Part shown: positions 54,008-63,680 of the stretch, piece by piece
Layout: the number at the start of each line of letters is the position of its first letter
Numbering within the stretch: position 1 is the stretch's first letter
Assembly (NCBI RefSeq): GCF_027213965.1
Contig: NZ_JAPWGX010000003.1
Location: 62,001-126,000, forward strand
Origin: Maritalea porphyrae
GTDB lineage: Bacteria > Pseudomonadota > Alphaproteobacteria > Rhizobiales > Devosiaceae
Direction: 5' to 3'
Length of the DNA stretch: 64,000 nucleotides
Translations under genes and position numbers: made by a program
The notes under the pieces: generated by a model
The model's database searches: none
What the model was told of the DNA's origin: nothing
The model's input: only the letters and a program-made list of their open reading frames with translations

Positions 54008-54316
54008 CTAGCCGTTGACTTCCAACCAATTTGAAACTTGCGATAGCGCATCTTTGTTCAACGAACAGATGCGCCATTGCCTGTCTATGCGTCTTTCAAT
54101 CAGTCCTGCTGATTCTAGGACGCGCAGATGTCTCGAAATTGCTGGGGCAGTGATAGCATATGGCTCACTAAGTGTGCCTACGGAAAGCTCCCCGTGTGAT
54201 GCGAGTTGCTCAACGATTGAGATACGTACAGGATCTGAAAGTGCATTGAGGATGGAGCAGAGCTTTAGCATTTTTTCGCGCTTTTCCTCCCCCGTGGCGT
54301 GACTTTTTTTTGTCAT
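54008..54316 (-). CDS. ArsR/SmtB-family regulator
   Basis: A 102-residue winged-helix protein. NALSDPVRISIVEQLASHGE (about 23-42), then PYAITAPAISRHLRVLESAGLIERR (key residues P, S, H and L in the recognition helix) are typical. The single cysteine positions (LCSIL, RICSL) do not form a classic metal site, so it may sense a non-metal signal or depend on its promoter alone. It is leftward and divergent from the ArsR-methyltransferase gene, with about 160 bases between them. Confidence 0.87.
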   Translation of the reverse strand: MTKKSHATGEEKREKMLKLCSILNALSDPVRISIVEQLASHGELSVGTLSEPYAITAPAISRHLRVLESAGLIERRIDRQWRICSLNKDALSQVSNWLEVNG

Positions 54317-54429
54317 CTTTTTTACGACTCTTATTTAATCTTTGATTTAATTTCGGTTCTTGCAAACCAGGTCGTCTATTTAAACGGTGTAAGTGCTTTA
54401 ACCTATTTTATTGCTAAATTCTGTATTAT

Positions 54430-54453
54430 GGATATAAAGATAGCTTTATATCC
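54430..54453. promoter_or_regulatory. Perfect dyad operator before the ArsR-methyltransferase gene
   Basis: GGATATAAAG (54430-54439) and its exact inverse CTTTATATCC (54444-54453) flank ATAG. It lies 24 bases before the GTG start. Its symmetry and position suit autoregulation by the ArsR-type protein it precedes, and possibly coordinate control of metF. Confidence 0.7.
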
Positions 54454-54476
54454 TTCGTTTTGATTTGAGGCTGAAT

Positions 54477-55427
54477 GTGGCTGAACTTAGAGAGTTTGTT
54501 GATATCCTACGTGCCGCGGGTGAAATCACCCGGCTACGGCTGCTTTCGCTACTTGCTGCGGGGGAACTCTCGGTAAAAGATCTTACCGAAATCCTTGATC
54601 AGAGTCAGCCTCGCGTGTCTAGACATTTACGACTATTGACCGAATCAGGACTTGTGTCGCGGCATGCAGAAGGGGCGTGGGCATTCTTTCGGCTATCTGA
54701 TGAAGCCAACGCCGCAGTGTTGGTGCAACATTTACTTGAGCAGCTTGATGCCAGTGACCCAGTGCTACAAGCAGATGTTTTGCGGCTTGAAGCTGTTCGG
54801 CGCGATCATCAAATGCGTGCTGCAACCTACTTCTCCAAAGTTGCCCGAGACTGGGATCGTGTTCGTTCCTTACATGCGCCCGAATCTGCGGTGGAGGCAG
54901 CCATTGTGGACATGATGAAGGGCACAAGCGTTGAGATGTTCATAGATTTGGGCACCGGTACGGGCCGGATGTTGGAATTGCTTGATGGACATTTCAAAAA
55001 AGGTGTTGGGATCGATTCAAGTCGGGAGATGATTTCGGTTGCTCGTTCCAAGTTCGAACGTTCAGGTCAAAAAAGCGTCTTTGTTCGGCTTGGCGATATC
55101 GCGCAGTTGGATGAATATAGCGCCAGTGCCGATATCACGATGCTGCATCAGGTGCTGCACCATTTCCTTGATCCTGGAAAGGCCCTGTTGAACGCGCGAC
55201 AAACGCTCAAACCTGGTGGCAAAATCGTCGTTGTCGACTTTATGCCCCACAAGCTCGAGTTTTTGCGCGAAGAGCAGGCTCATAAGCGCCTCGGCTTGTC
55301 ACATGAACAGATGCAAGCGTGGGCGCAGGCCGCACACCTTAAGGTTACAGACGCACGAGAAATACCCCATAACAAACCAGGTGGCGGACTAACAGTTTGC
55401 ATTTGGCATTTGACAGACCAATCCTGA
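54477..55427 (+). CDS. ArsR-methyltransferase fusion regulator (SahR-like)
   Basis: A 316-residue protein with an N-terminal ArsR winged helix (about 1-85, with DILRAAGEITRLRLLSLLAA and a recognition helix DQSQPRVSRHLRLL) and a C-terminal class I SAM-methyltransferase fold (from about 115). The SAM loop is FIDLGTGTGRMLELL (about 159-173) followed by VGIDSSREMI, and HQVLHHFLDPGKAL and LKPGGKIVVVDF follow. Such fusions next to metF are known regulators of methionine and SAM recycling and may sense S-adenosylhomocysteine instead of acting as enzymes. The GTG at 54477 follows GAGG. It lies 19 bases before metF, so the two are one operon. Confidence 0.86.
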   Translation: MAELREFVDILRAAGEITRLRLLSLLAAGELSVKDLTEILDQSQPRVSRHLRLLTESGLVSRHAEGAWAFFRLSDEANAAVLVQHLLEQLDASDPVLQADVLRLEAVRRDHQMRAATYFSKVARDWDRVRSLHAPESAVEAAIVDMMKGTSVEMFIDLGTGTGRMLELLDGHFKKGVGIDSSREMISVARSKFERSGQKSVFVRLGDIAQLDEYSASADITMLHQVLHHFLDPGKALLNARQTLKPGGKIVVVDFMPHKLEFLREEQAHKRLGLSHEQMQAWAQAAHLKVTDAREIPHNKPGGGLTVCIWHLTDQS

Positions 55428-55446
55428 AACGGACCGGATATAGACC

Positions 55447-56358
55447 ATGAGTGATACACCAATTTTCAGCCAGCCAGAACGATTGTCTCGGCAATCGGAC
55501 TATGAGTTGCAACAACTTCAACTCTCTTTCGAGTTTTTCCCTCCAAAGAACGATAAGATGGAAGAGCGTTTTTGGGTTGCTATGGACAAGTTGGCGCCAA
55601 TGAATCCGCGTTTCGTTTCCGTGACTTATGGCGCTGGAGGTACAACGCGTGACCGGACCACAAAAATTGTCTCACGGATTGAAAAAGACACTGGGGTGAA
55701 TGCCGCCGCGCATCTGACTTGTGTTGGTGCGTCGAAAGAGGAAGTTGGGGATGTTGTGCGTGGCTATCAAGAAGCAGGCATTTCCCGGATTGTGGCCCTG
55801 CGCGGCGATCCGCCAGAAGGTGTGGGAATGCCGTTTCAGCCGCACCCTCAGGGCTATAAAAATGCTGCGGAGTTGGTGGCAGGAATTCGTGAAATTGGAG
55901 ATTTTGATATTTCGGTGGCGTGCTATCCTGAAAAGCACCCGCAAAGCCCGGATTGGCACGGCGACATTGAGAATTTGAAACGCAAAATTGATGCGGGGGC
56001 TAGCCGCGCCATTACGCAAATGTTTTTTGACAATAGCGACTACCTGCGGTTCGTGGACAGAGCGCGCAATGCAGGCGTGCATGCACCTATTGTGGCCGGT
56101 ATCCAGCCCATTCACAATTTTACCCAGGTGGCGAACTTTGCCAAACGATGTGGTACCAGCATTCCTGATTGGCTTGCGGACCGGTTTGATGGGTTAGAAG
56201 ACGATCCCGAAACGCACGCTTTGGTGGCCTCCGCCGTTGCTGCGGAACAAGTGACAGAGCTAGTGGATCGGGGGGTAACAGAATTTCACTTTTACACCAT
56301 GAACAGATCGTCTTTGGTCTTTGCTTTGGCGCGGCTATTGGGTCGTCGTCCGGCATAA
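55447..56358 (+). CDS. metF: Methylenetetrahydrofolate reductase
   Basis: A 303-residue FAD enzyme that reduces 5,10-methylene-THF to 5-methyl-THF for methionine synthesis. LSFEFFPPKN (about 26-35) contains the catalytic glutamate, HLTCVGASKEEV (about 89) and VALRGDPPEG (about 115-124) bind FAD and folate, and ITQMFFDNSDYLRFVDRARN (about 189-208) is highly conserved. The length matches E. coli MetF (296). It is coupled to the upstream ArsR-methyltransferase gene. Confidence 0.94.
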   Translation: MSDTPIFSQPERLSRQSDYELQQLQLSFEFFPPKNDKMEERFWVAMDKLAPMNPRFVSVTYGAGGTTRDRTTKIVSRIEKDTGVNAAAHLTCVGASKEEVGDVVRGYQEAGISRIVALRGDPPEGVGMPFQPHPQGYKNAAELVAGIREIGDFDISVACYPEKHPQSPDWHGDIENLKRKIDAGASRAITQMFFDNSDYLRFVDRARNAGVHAPIVAGIQPIHNFTQVANFAKRCGTSIPDWLADRFDGLEDDPETHALVASAVAAEQVTELVDRGVTEFHFYTMNRSSLVFALARLLGRRPA

Positions 56359-56453
56359 AGGCAAGGAATTTGTGCTTTCGCCCTAGAAAGTACCCGTATT
56401 TGTTCTATATCTAGGCCAATTCGGCGAATTGTCGGGTTGAAGAGGGTGAACGA

Positions 56454-57152
56454 ATGTCAGTTTGGCAGGTTATTGCAGAGAAGATTGGCTCTTTTGCCGA
56501 GGGTACAGGTATCGCTGGCTCTCTGGCGCAATTGTTTGATCCGGAAAACTGGCTGCTTGGTGGTCGTGAAGCGGCATTTACCCTTTCCCTTGTGGCTCTA
56601 TCTGCAAAAATGGCCGCCGCTGATGGTGTCGTCACTGCCGATGAGATTCGTGCCTTCAGGCAGAATGTTCAAATTCCAGCGGGCGCTGAAGATCAGGTTG
56701 AGCGGATATTTGATCTCGCACAGCAAGATGTTGCCGGCTATGAATCCTATGCAAAACGCATTGAGCGCTTGTTCCATGACGACAAAGACGCATTGGAACA
56801 TGTGTTAGACGGCCTGTTCCACATTGCTGAAGCTGATGGTTTGGTCCACGAAGACGAGCTTGCCTATTTACAGGTTGTCGGCGAAATTTTTGGTTTCACG
56901 GATGAAGAATTTGCACGGTTGGCTGCCCGGCATGTGGTCCTTTCGAGTACGGATCCTTACTTCATTCTGGGCGTGGACCCGGATGCTTCAGACAAAGACT
57001 TGAAAATTGCCTATCGCAAATTGGTAAGCGAGCATCACCCTGATCGTTTGATCGCCAAGGGGGTGCCAAGTGATTTGGTGCAAGTAACCTCAAAAAAGAT
57101 GGCGGCAATAAATTCTGCCTATGACGCAATCTTGGATAGTCGCCGCGACTAA
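56454..57152 (+). CDS. TerB-DnaJ protein (DjlA-like)
   Basis: A 232-residue protein with an N-terminal TerB-type helical domain (about 38-155; key repeats AKMAAADGVVTADE and FHIAEADGLVHEDE) and a C-terminal J domain (about 167-230) with YFILGVDPDASDKDLKIAYR and the essential HPD in SEHHPDRLI. It is a probable DnaK cochaperone. Unlike E. coli DjlA no clear N-terminal membrane helix is seen, so it may be cytosolic. The J domain directly follows TerB as in alphaproteobacterial homologues. It precedes the RNase P RNA gene. Confidence 0.88.
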   Translation: MSVWQVIAEKIGSFAEGTGIAGSLAQLFDPENWLLGGREAAFTLSLVALSAKMAAADGVVTADEIRAFRQNVQIPAGAEDQVERIFDLAQQDVAGYESYAKRIERLFHDDKDALEHVLDGLFHIAEADGLVHEDELAYLQVVGEIFGFTDEEFARLAARHVVLSSTDPYFILGVDPDASDKDLKIAYRKLVSEHHPDRLIAKGVPSDLVQVTSKKMAAINSAYDAILDSRRD

Positions 57153-57204
57153 TTGGGTAGTTCTTTCGCTTGACGTATTGCACCGCGCCCCATATGCCAC
57201 AGGT

Positions 57205-57577
<373 letters not shown>

Positions 57578-57744
57578 TTTTTTACCCAATTGCTTCAAAA
57601 GCAACACAAAATTAAGCCTCATCATAGAAACTGCTCGGCAAAATTGTTTTTTTCTTAAGAATGATTTTATGGAGCAGCACCGCCCGCGTATTGGGCGCAT
57701 AGGGAGTACAGCTCGACGTGTTCTTACACGCGGCGTAGATTTGT

Positions 57745-58725
57745 TTGGCGCAAGATTCACCCCACATTTCGGTTCTTCTGAACGAGGTTATTCGTTCTAT
57801 TTCACCGCTTGAAGGGCGCCATGTGGTGGATGGTACATTTGGAGCAGGCGGTTACTCGCGCGCGTTTTTGCAAGCGGGTGCCCGTGTTACTGGTATTGAT
57901 CGTGACCCAAATGTTTTGCCATATGCGCAAAACCTAAGTGCAGAATTTGGTGACGACTTCAGATTTGTTCAGGGGCGCTTTGCCGATCTCGAAGACTTGG
58001 CGCAAGAAAACAATATCGCCCCCATTGATGCCGTCGTGCTTGATATCGGCGTGAGCTCAATGCAGCTGGATGAAGGGGAGCGCGGCTTTTCCTTTATGCG
58101 AGATGGGCCGCTAGACATGCGCATGGAGCAATCCGGTGAAAGTGCGGCAGACTTGGTCAATGAACGCGATGAGCGCGAGATTTCCGATATCTTGTTTGAG
58201 CTTGGCGAAGAGCGACGTGCACGGCAGATCGCCAGCGCCATAGTTGCCCAACGGGATGAAAAACCCTTTGAAACCACGGCAGAGCTAGCAGAATTGATTG
58301 GCGAAAAACTTGGGCGTAAGCCGGGTGGATCACACCCTGCGACGAAAAGCTTTCAAGCGTTGAGAATTGCGGTGAATGCTGAATATGGTCAACTCGTGCG
58401 TGGACTATTTGCTGCGGAACGGCTGTTGCCAGCAGGTGGTGTATTGGCAGTGGTTTCGTTCCATTCAGTTGAAGACCGGATTGTGAAGCGCTTCTTTAAG
58501 CCACAAGAAAAAGGGTCGCGTCACGCCCCCATGCAAACAAAGAACCTGTTGCCTTGGGACAATATTTCTAAGGCCATTCGAGCGGGCAAAGACGAACTGG
58601 ATGCGAACCCGCGTGCGCGCTCTGCGACTCTGCGCTTTGCCACGCGCAATAGTGAACCTGCCCGGGAGTTGAGCATTGAAGGGTTAGGTGTGCCTGGTTA
58701 CGCCAGAAGGGAGTTTGCCTCCTAA
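57745..58725 (+). CDS. rsmH: 16S rRNA (cytosine-1402-N4)-methyltransferase
   Basis: A 326-residue SAM-dependent methyltransferase (MraW). HISVLLNEVIRSISP (8-22), DGTFGAGGYSRAFL (about 29-42), VVLDIGVSSMQLDEGERGFS (about 98-117) and FHSVEDRIVKRFF (about 236-248) are all expected. Start is TTG at 57745, just two codons after an in-frame stop (57736-57738), so no longer reading exists. The Shine-Dalgarno is weak. It opens the division and cell-wall gene cluster, but no mraZ gene precedes it. It overlaps ftsL by one base. Confidence 0.95.
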   Translation: MAQDSPHISVLLNEVIRSISPLEGRHVVDGTFGAGGYSRAFLQAGARVTGIDRDPNVLPYAQNLSAEFGDDFRFVQGRFADLEDLAQENNIAPIDAVVLDIGVSSMQLDEGERGFSFMRDGPLDMRMEQSGESAADLVNERDEREISDILFELGEERRARQIASAIVAQRDEKPFETTAELAELIGEKLGRKPGGSHPATKSFQALRIAVNAEYGQLVRGLFAAERLLPAGGVLAVVSFHSVEDRIVKRFFKPQEKGSRHAPMQTKNLLPWDNISKAIRAGKDELDANPRARSATLRFATRNSEPARELSIEGLGVPGYARREFAS

Positions 58726-59099
58726 TGCGCGCATTTAATTTCTTTCTTCTTTGTACAAGTTTCTTGGCGCTGATCATGGTTTATGGCCAAAAGTACCGTA
58801 CTGAAGAAGTGCAGTCACAAGTGATTGAGTTGCAGGATGAAATTGCGGGACAAAAACAAGTCTTGAGCGCCCTAGATGCTGAATGGGCGTTTCTTAATCA
58901 GCCTGGTCGTTTGCAAGCCATTGTTGAGCGTCATGCAGATGCATTAAACGTCGCGCCAATCGTTATTGCGCAATATGGATCCATCCAAGACATCCCAATG
59001 CGGCCTGTTGCGCCAGACGTTGAGGGTTTGGATGCTCTGCTGATGTCTTTGGGCGCCGGAGTTGATCCGAGCAATGTTGATGGATTGTCGAGCCAATGA
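58725..59099 (+). CDS. ftsL: Division protein FtsL
   Basis: A 124-residue bitopic protein: membrane helix at about residues 4-20 (FFLLCTSFLALIMVYG), then a leucine-zipper-like coiled coil (about 25-65) and a divergent tail. FtsL forms a complex with FtsB and FtsQ at the septum and relays activation to FtsW-FtsI. Identification rests on its position between rsmH and ftsI and its topology, since sequence conservation in this family is low. The 3' end overlaps ftsI by four bases. Confidence 0.82.
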   Translation: MRAFNFFLLCTSFLALIMVYGQKYRTEEVQSQVIELQDEIAGQKQVLSALDAEWAFLNQPGRLQAIVERHADALNVAPIVIAQYGSIQDIPMRPVAPDVEGLDALLMSLGAGVDPSNVDGLSSQ

Positions 59100-60799
59100 G
59101 TGACGTGATGCATGATGTTGGACCAGCAATTGCCATAGATGGAGCCCGCAAATCGCGCGGGCATATGACGAAGAGCCGCATTCGGCTGACAGTCGCCCTG
59201 GCTATGCTTGTGTTTTCAATAGTTGCTGTCCGCTTGGTTATGCTTGCAGCGGTTGAAGTGGATGATGTGGCGCTGGGGCAAGCGCGGCCTGCGCTAACCG
59301 CTACTCGACCCGCATTGGTCGACCGAAATGGCAGCCCACTTGCGCTTGATATTCAAGTGCCTTCGCTATTTGCCGAGCCCCGTCGGATAATTGATGTCGA
59401 TGAAGCGGTTGAAGCCCTTTCAATTGAATTCCCAGACATGGACCGCAAGTGGTTGCGGGGCAGGCTTGATGGGGACGAAGGATTTGTTTGGCTTCGCCGT
59501 GAACTAACACCCCAGCAAAAAGAGCGAATTCTGCGGCTTGGCATTCCTGGCATTGATTTTGTTTCAGAATCGCGACGGTTTTACCCTGGTGGTAATGTTG
59601 CTGCGCATATTTTGGGTGCGGTGAATGTCGACAATGTTGGCATTGCTGGCCTGGAGCGATTTCTGGATCAACGTGAAGTTGCATTGTTGCAAGATCTCGG
59701 CTTTGCCAGAGATCGTTCGTTGCAACCAGTTGAATTGTCCATTGATTTACGTGTGCAGCATGTAATGCATAATGAACTTGTGGATGCACTGACACGCTAC
59801 CAAGCAATCGCTGCTGCCGGTGCCATGATGAATGTGAGAACCGGCGAAATCGTCGCTTTGGTTTCTCTACCCGATTTTGACCCGAATATGCCAGCTGGTG
59901 CCCTTGAAGAGGGCCGGATAAACCGAATTACAGCGGGTAAATTTGAACTTGGTTCGACCTTGAAGCCAATTACCGCCGCCGCTGCGCTCGATTCTGGTTT
60001 GGTGCAGATTACTGATAAGTTTGATGCGACGAAACCAGTACAATTTGGCCGATTTAGAATTGGCGATTTTCACGCCAAAAAACGTGTTCTTAGTTTGCCA
60101 GAAGTGATCAAATACTCATCAAACATTGGCACAATAAAAATGATGCAGGCGTTGGGTAAAGAGCGTTTCCGCGCGTTTTTAGCCAACGTTGGTATGGATG
60201 GTTCGCCGGTCATCGAATTGCCTGAAAAGACGCAAAGCCAGATTAAAGATAAGTTCTCTGAAGTTGGGGCTGCCACAGCCTCCTTTGGGCACGGGCTTTC
60301 TATCACGCCGCTGCAACTTCTTACTGCCTATGCAGCACTAGTAAATGGTGGTGATTTTATTGCGCCAACATTGCTGCCACGGGACCGAATTGCTGCGCTT
60401 GCGAACAGCAAAAGGGTTATTAATGAACGCACTAGCGATCAAATTCGCTATTTGCTGCGCTTAAACGCGATCGAGGGATCGGGCCGCAAAGCTGCGCCGG
60501 ATGGCTATCGCGTTGGTGGTAAAACCGGAACCGCTGAGAAGGTGGTAGATGGCAAATATTCCGACGATAAACTACTAAATGTTTTTGCATCGGCATTTCC
60601 AATGGATGCACCGCAATATGCGATGGTCATCTTGGTGGATGAGCCAAAAAAAGAAGATGAACGCAGTGGTCATACTGCTGCGTGGAACGCCGGCGCTGTG
60701 ACGGGCCGGATCATTGAAAGGGTTGCACCAATGCTAAGAATTGTGCCTAATCTTGATCCAGAACTCGATGCACAACTTGTACCAGTAGAATTACGATAA
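59096..60799 (+). CDS. ftsI: Septal peptidoglycan transpeptidase FtsI (PBP3)
   Basis: A 567-residue class B penicillin-binding protein. One membrane helix (about 32-54) is followed by a pedestal domain and a transpeptidase domain. The catalytic serine motif is GSTLKP (about 283), the SxN motif SSN (about 340) and the KTG motif GGKTGTAEKV (about 478). It crosslinks septal peptidoglycan together with FtsW. It overlaps ftsL and is followed eleven bases later by murE. Confidence 0.95.
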   Translation: MSDVMHDVGPAIAIDGARKSRGHMTKSRIRLTVALAMLVFSIVAVRLVMLAAVEVDDVALGQARPALTATRPALVDRNGSPLALDIQVPSLFAEPRRIIDVDEAVEALSIEFPDMDRKWLRGRLDGDEGFVWLRRELTPQQKERILRLGIPGIDFVSESRRFYPGGNVAAHILGAVNVDNVGIAGLERFLDQREVALLQDLGFARDRSLQPVELSIDLRVQHVMHNELVDALTRYQAIAAAGAMMNVRTGEIVALVSLPDFDPNMPAGALEEGRINRITAGKFELGSTLKPITAAAALDSGLVQITDKFDATKPVQFGRFRIGDFHAKKRVLSLPEVIKYSSNIGTIKMMQALGKERFRAFLANVGMDGSPVIELPEKTQSQIKDKFSEVGAATASFGHGLSITPLQLLTAYAALVNGGDFIAPTLLPRDRIAALANSKRVINERTSDQIRYLLRLNAIEGSGRKAAPDGYRVGGKTGTAEKVVDGKYSDDKLLNVFASAFPMDAPQYAMVILVDEPKKEDERSGHTAAWNAGAVTGRIIERVAPMLRIVPNLDPELDAQLVPVELR

Positions 60800-60809
60800 G
60801 GGACACATA

Positions 60810-62252
60810 ATGGGACATTCCCTCAAAATGTTGTTAGATGGTGCGAGTGCCGCACAAGATTTCCACGATATGGATGTCGCTGGCATTACCTCACATTCGC
60901 AAAAAGTGGCGAAGGGTTTTGCATTTTTCGCGCTACCAGGCGTTAAAATGCATGGCAACGATTTTGTGCGCGATGTGGTGCGATTGGGCGCTGCAGCCAT
61001 CATCACAGACCGGGGACTAGACTTTGACGCTGGTGTGCCAGTTTACCTTGTGAACGATGTACGCGCGTGTTTTGCGCGGGCTGCGCGACGTGTTTGTGAG
61101 CCACAACCTGAGGTTGCGGTTGCAGTAACGGGGACAAACGGCAAAACATCTGTCGTTTCGTTCATCCGTCAGATTTGGGAAATGAACGATATTCGAGGGG
61201 CAAGCGTTGGCACCTTGGGCATTACGGTGGACGGACACACAACCGGTGGGGAACTGACGACACCGGGGGCAATGAGCCTTCACCAAACCTTGCAACAACT
61301 CAAAAGCGCTAATATCGATCATGTCGCCATGGAGGCCTCAAGCCACGGACTTGATCAACGTCGTCTAGACGGCATGGAATTCAAAGTAGTTGGGTTTACC
61401 AATCTTTCGCGGGATCATTTGGATTACCATGAAACGATGGAAGCCTATCACGATGCCAAGTTGCGGTTGTTCAAAGAATTGATGGTTGCTGGTGGTACCT
61501 GCGTTATCAACATGGACGATGAAGAAGCAACGCCCTTTATGTTCGCAGGATTGGAACGTGAGGCAACGGTGATCACTGTTGGGGAAAATGGCGCATATTT
61601 TGAAGTGACCAAGATTGAGCCTGAAGGCTATGGTCAGCGTGTGACTGGTCGTCTGGTGGGTGAAGAGGCTGCATTCTATTTGCCGCTTGCTGGTAAGTTT
61701 CAGGTGACCAACGCTTTGGTGGCCTTTGCGATGGCTGTTTCTACTGGGATCGACAAAGATGATGCGCTCGAAAGTCTTTCAAAACTTGAAGGGGCAAAAG
61801 GGCGTTTGGAGCTTGTCGCAGAACACAATGGGGCTGCGATTTTTGTGGACTACGCGCACACGCCTGCCGCGCTGGAAACTGCCTTGCAGGCACTTCGTCC
61901 ATTCGCCAAAGAGCGATTGATCTCTGTGTTTGGCTGTGGAGGTGATCGAGACAAGGGCAAGCGCGGTCCAATGGGCGCGGCTGCGGTCAAAAACTCTGAC
62001 ATCGCAGTTTTGACGGACGACAATCCAAGGACGGAAGACCCGGCAACAATTCGGGCAGAGGTATTGGCAGACAATCCAAGTTTGGTTCAAGTCGCTGGGC
62101 GAGGTGACGCCATTCAGCATGCCATCTCCTTGCTTGGTCCAGGCGACGTTTTGCTGGTTGCGGGCAAAGGCCACGAAGACTATCAAATCATTGGTGAAAC
62201 CAAGCACCACTTCTCTGATCATGAAGTTGTTTTGAAGGCGGTTGGTGCTTGA
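60810..62252 (+). CDS. murE: UDP-MurNAc-tripeptide synthetase
   Basis: A 480-residue Mur ligase adding the third residue, probably meso-diaminopimelate, to UDP-MurNAc-L-Ala-D-Glu. The ATP site is VTGTNGKTSVVSFIRQIW (about 109-126), with the carbamate-lysine and metal region SSHGLDQRRLDG (about 175) and FTNLSRDHLDYHETMEAY (about 195). The DAP-binding motif reads DNPRTEDP (about 405), the DNPR form that indicates DAP. It is followed four bases later by murF. Confidence 0.95.
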   Translation: MGHSLKMLLDGASAAQDFHDMDVAGITSHSQKVAKGFAFFALPGVKMHGNDFVRDVVRLGAAAIITDRGLDFDAGVPVYLVNDVRACFARAARRVCEPQPEVAVAVTGTNGKTSVVSFIRQIWEMNDIRGASVGTLGITVDGHTTGGELTTPGAMSLHQTLQQLKSANIDHVAMEASSHGLDQRRLDGMEFKVVGFTNLSRDHLDYHETMEAYHDAKLRLFKELMVAGGTCVINMDDEEATPFMFAGLEREATVITVGENGAYFEVTKIEPEGYGQRVTGRLVGEEAAFYLPLAGKFQVTNALVAFAMAVSTGIDKDDALESLSKLEGAKGRLELVAEHNGAAIFVDYAHTPAALETALQALRPFAKERLISVFGCGGDRDKGKRGPMGAAAVKNSDIAVLTDDNPRTEDPATIRAEVLADNPSLVQVAGRGDAIQHAISLLGPGDVLLVAGKGHEDYQIIGETKHHFSDHEVVLKAVGA

Positions 62253-62255
62253 GCC

Positions 62256-63656
62256 ATGCCTTTGTGGACACTAAATGAGATTGTTGCAGCCACAGGCGGC
62301 AAGGCTTTGGCATGCAAGCTTGATGCATTTGGTGGCGTTTCAATCGATTCTCGGGATTTGTCAGTTGGTGATCTGTTCGTCGCGATTGCGGGGGACCGAT
62401 TTGACGGACATGACTTTGTTGAAGCAGCCATCAAAAATGGTGCTGGCGCGGCACTTGTTGGCGCTATTTGGGCGAAGAAAGCTCCTAAAGACTTACCTCT
62501 GATTGTTGTTGACGACCCATTGATTGGGCTTGAACATTTGGCAAGAGCCGCGCGGGCGCGCACGGATGCCAAAGTGGTCGCTGTAACTGGTAGTGTGGGG
62601 AAAACCTCTACCAAGGAAGCGATCAGGCTGGTTTTAGAAGCAGCCGGGCACACGCATGCGTCAATCAAATCGTTCAATAACCACTGGGGTGTGCCTTTGA
62701 TGTTGGCTCGCATGCCCGCGGATACACAATATGCTGTGTTTGAGGTGGGTATGAACCATGCCAATGAAATTCGACCCTTAGTGAATATGATCAGGCCTCA
62801 TGTGGCGGTGGTGACCAATGTGGGCGCAGCGCACTTGGAGAATTTTGAAGATATATTCGGTATTGCTGCAGCAAAAGCCGAGATTTTTGAAGCTCTTGAG
62901 CCGGATGGGGCTGCGATTCTGGGCGTAGATCACGAATATGTGGAACCTCTGCGGGCACGAGCTCTGGCGCTTGGCATCACCAATATTGTGACATTTGGCA
63001 GGTCTGCTGCTGCCGATTACCGCTTGGAGAACGTGTCGCCCACCGATTTGGGAATGAGTGGAAGAGTATTGTCGCGCAAAGGTGTTTTTGATGTGCTCGT
63101 GCCTCAGTTCGGAATACATGCGCTTGTGAATGGGGTCGCTTGTTTTGCCGTTGCTGGGCAGTTGGGCGTCGATTTGAACCAAGTTGCCACAGCCTTACGT
63201 GATTTTGAGGCGCCGCCCGGGCGCGGTAATGTTGTCAAATTGGTCATTGGCACGGGCGACGTAGTTTTGTTGGATGAGAGCTTTAATGCGAACCCCGTTT
63301 CCATGCGCGCGGCCTTGAAGATTTTGAAGAACTTTCCGGTAAGCGGGCGAAAAGTCGGCGTTCTGGGCGATATGCTAGAACTTGGCGAAACCTCAGGGCA
63401 ATTGCACATAGATTTGGCGCAAAGCGTTTTAGACGCCGGATTTGAAAAACTGATTTTGGTGGGGCCGATGATGCAGGGGCTCGCCGAGGTGTTGGCGCCA
63501 AAACTGGAGGTTGCCCATTATGCAAATGCTGGCAATATCGCAGATTTGTTGGGCGAAGCTCTTGCCCCCGGCGATGTTGTTATGATCAAAGGGTCAAAAG
63601 GCACAAAGCTAAGTCCGGTTGTTGAAGCGCTACGCACACGATACTCTTCGATTTAG
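62256..63656 (+). CDS. murF: UDP-MurNAc-tripeptide:D-Ala-D-Ala ligase
   Basis: A 466-residue Mur ligase that completes the pentapeptide with D-Ala-D-Ala. ATP binding is VAVTGSVGKTSTKEAIRLVL (about 108-127), the middle carries SFNNHWGVPLMLARMPADTQ (about 139) and EVGMNHANEIRPL (about 168), and the C-terminal domain carries LLDESFNANPVSMRAAL (about 336) and VLGDMLELGE. It is part of the tight ftsI-murE-murF-mraY run; mraY begins 25 bases later. Confidence 0.95.
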   Translation: MPLWTLNEIVAATGGKALACKLDAFGGVSIDSRDLSVGDLFVAIAGDRFDGHDFVEAAIKNGAGAALVGAIWAKKAPKDLPLIVVDDPLIGLEHLARAARARTDAKVVAVTGSVGKTSTKEAIRLVLEAAGHTHASIKSFNNHWGVPLMLARMPADTQYAVFEVGMNHANEIRPLVNMIRPHVAVVTNVGAAHLENFEDIFGIAAAKAEIFEALEPDGAAILGVDHEYVEPLRARALALGITNIVTFGRSAAADYRLENVSPTDLGMSGRVLSRKGVFDVLVPQFGIHALVNGVACFAVAGQLGVDLNQVATALRDFEAPPGRGNVVKLVIGTGDVVLLDESFNANPVSMRAALKILKNFPVSGRKVGVLGDMLELGETSGQLHIDLAQSVLDAGFEKLILVGPMMQGLAEVLAPKLEVAHYANAGNIADLLGEALAPGDVVMIKGSKGTKLSPVVEALRTRYSSI

Positions 63657-63680
63657 GCAAGTTACAGGGTTGGGAACTCC

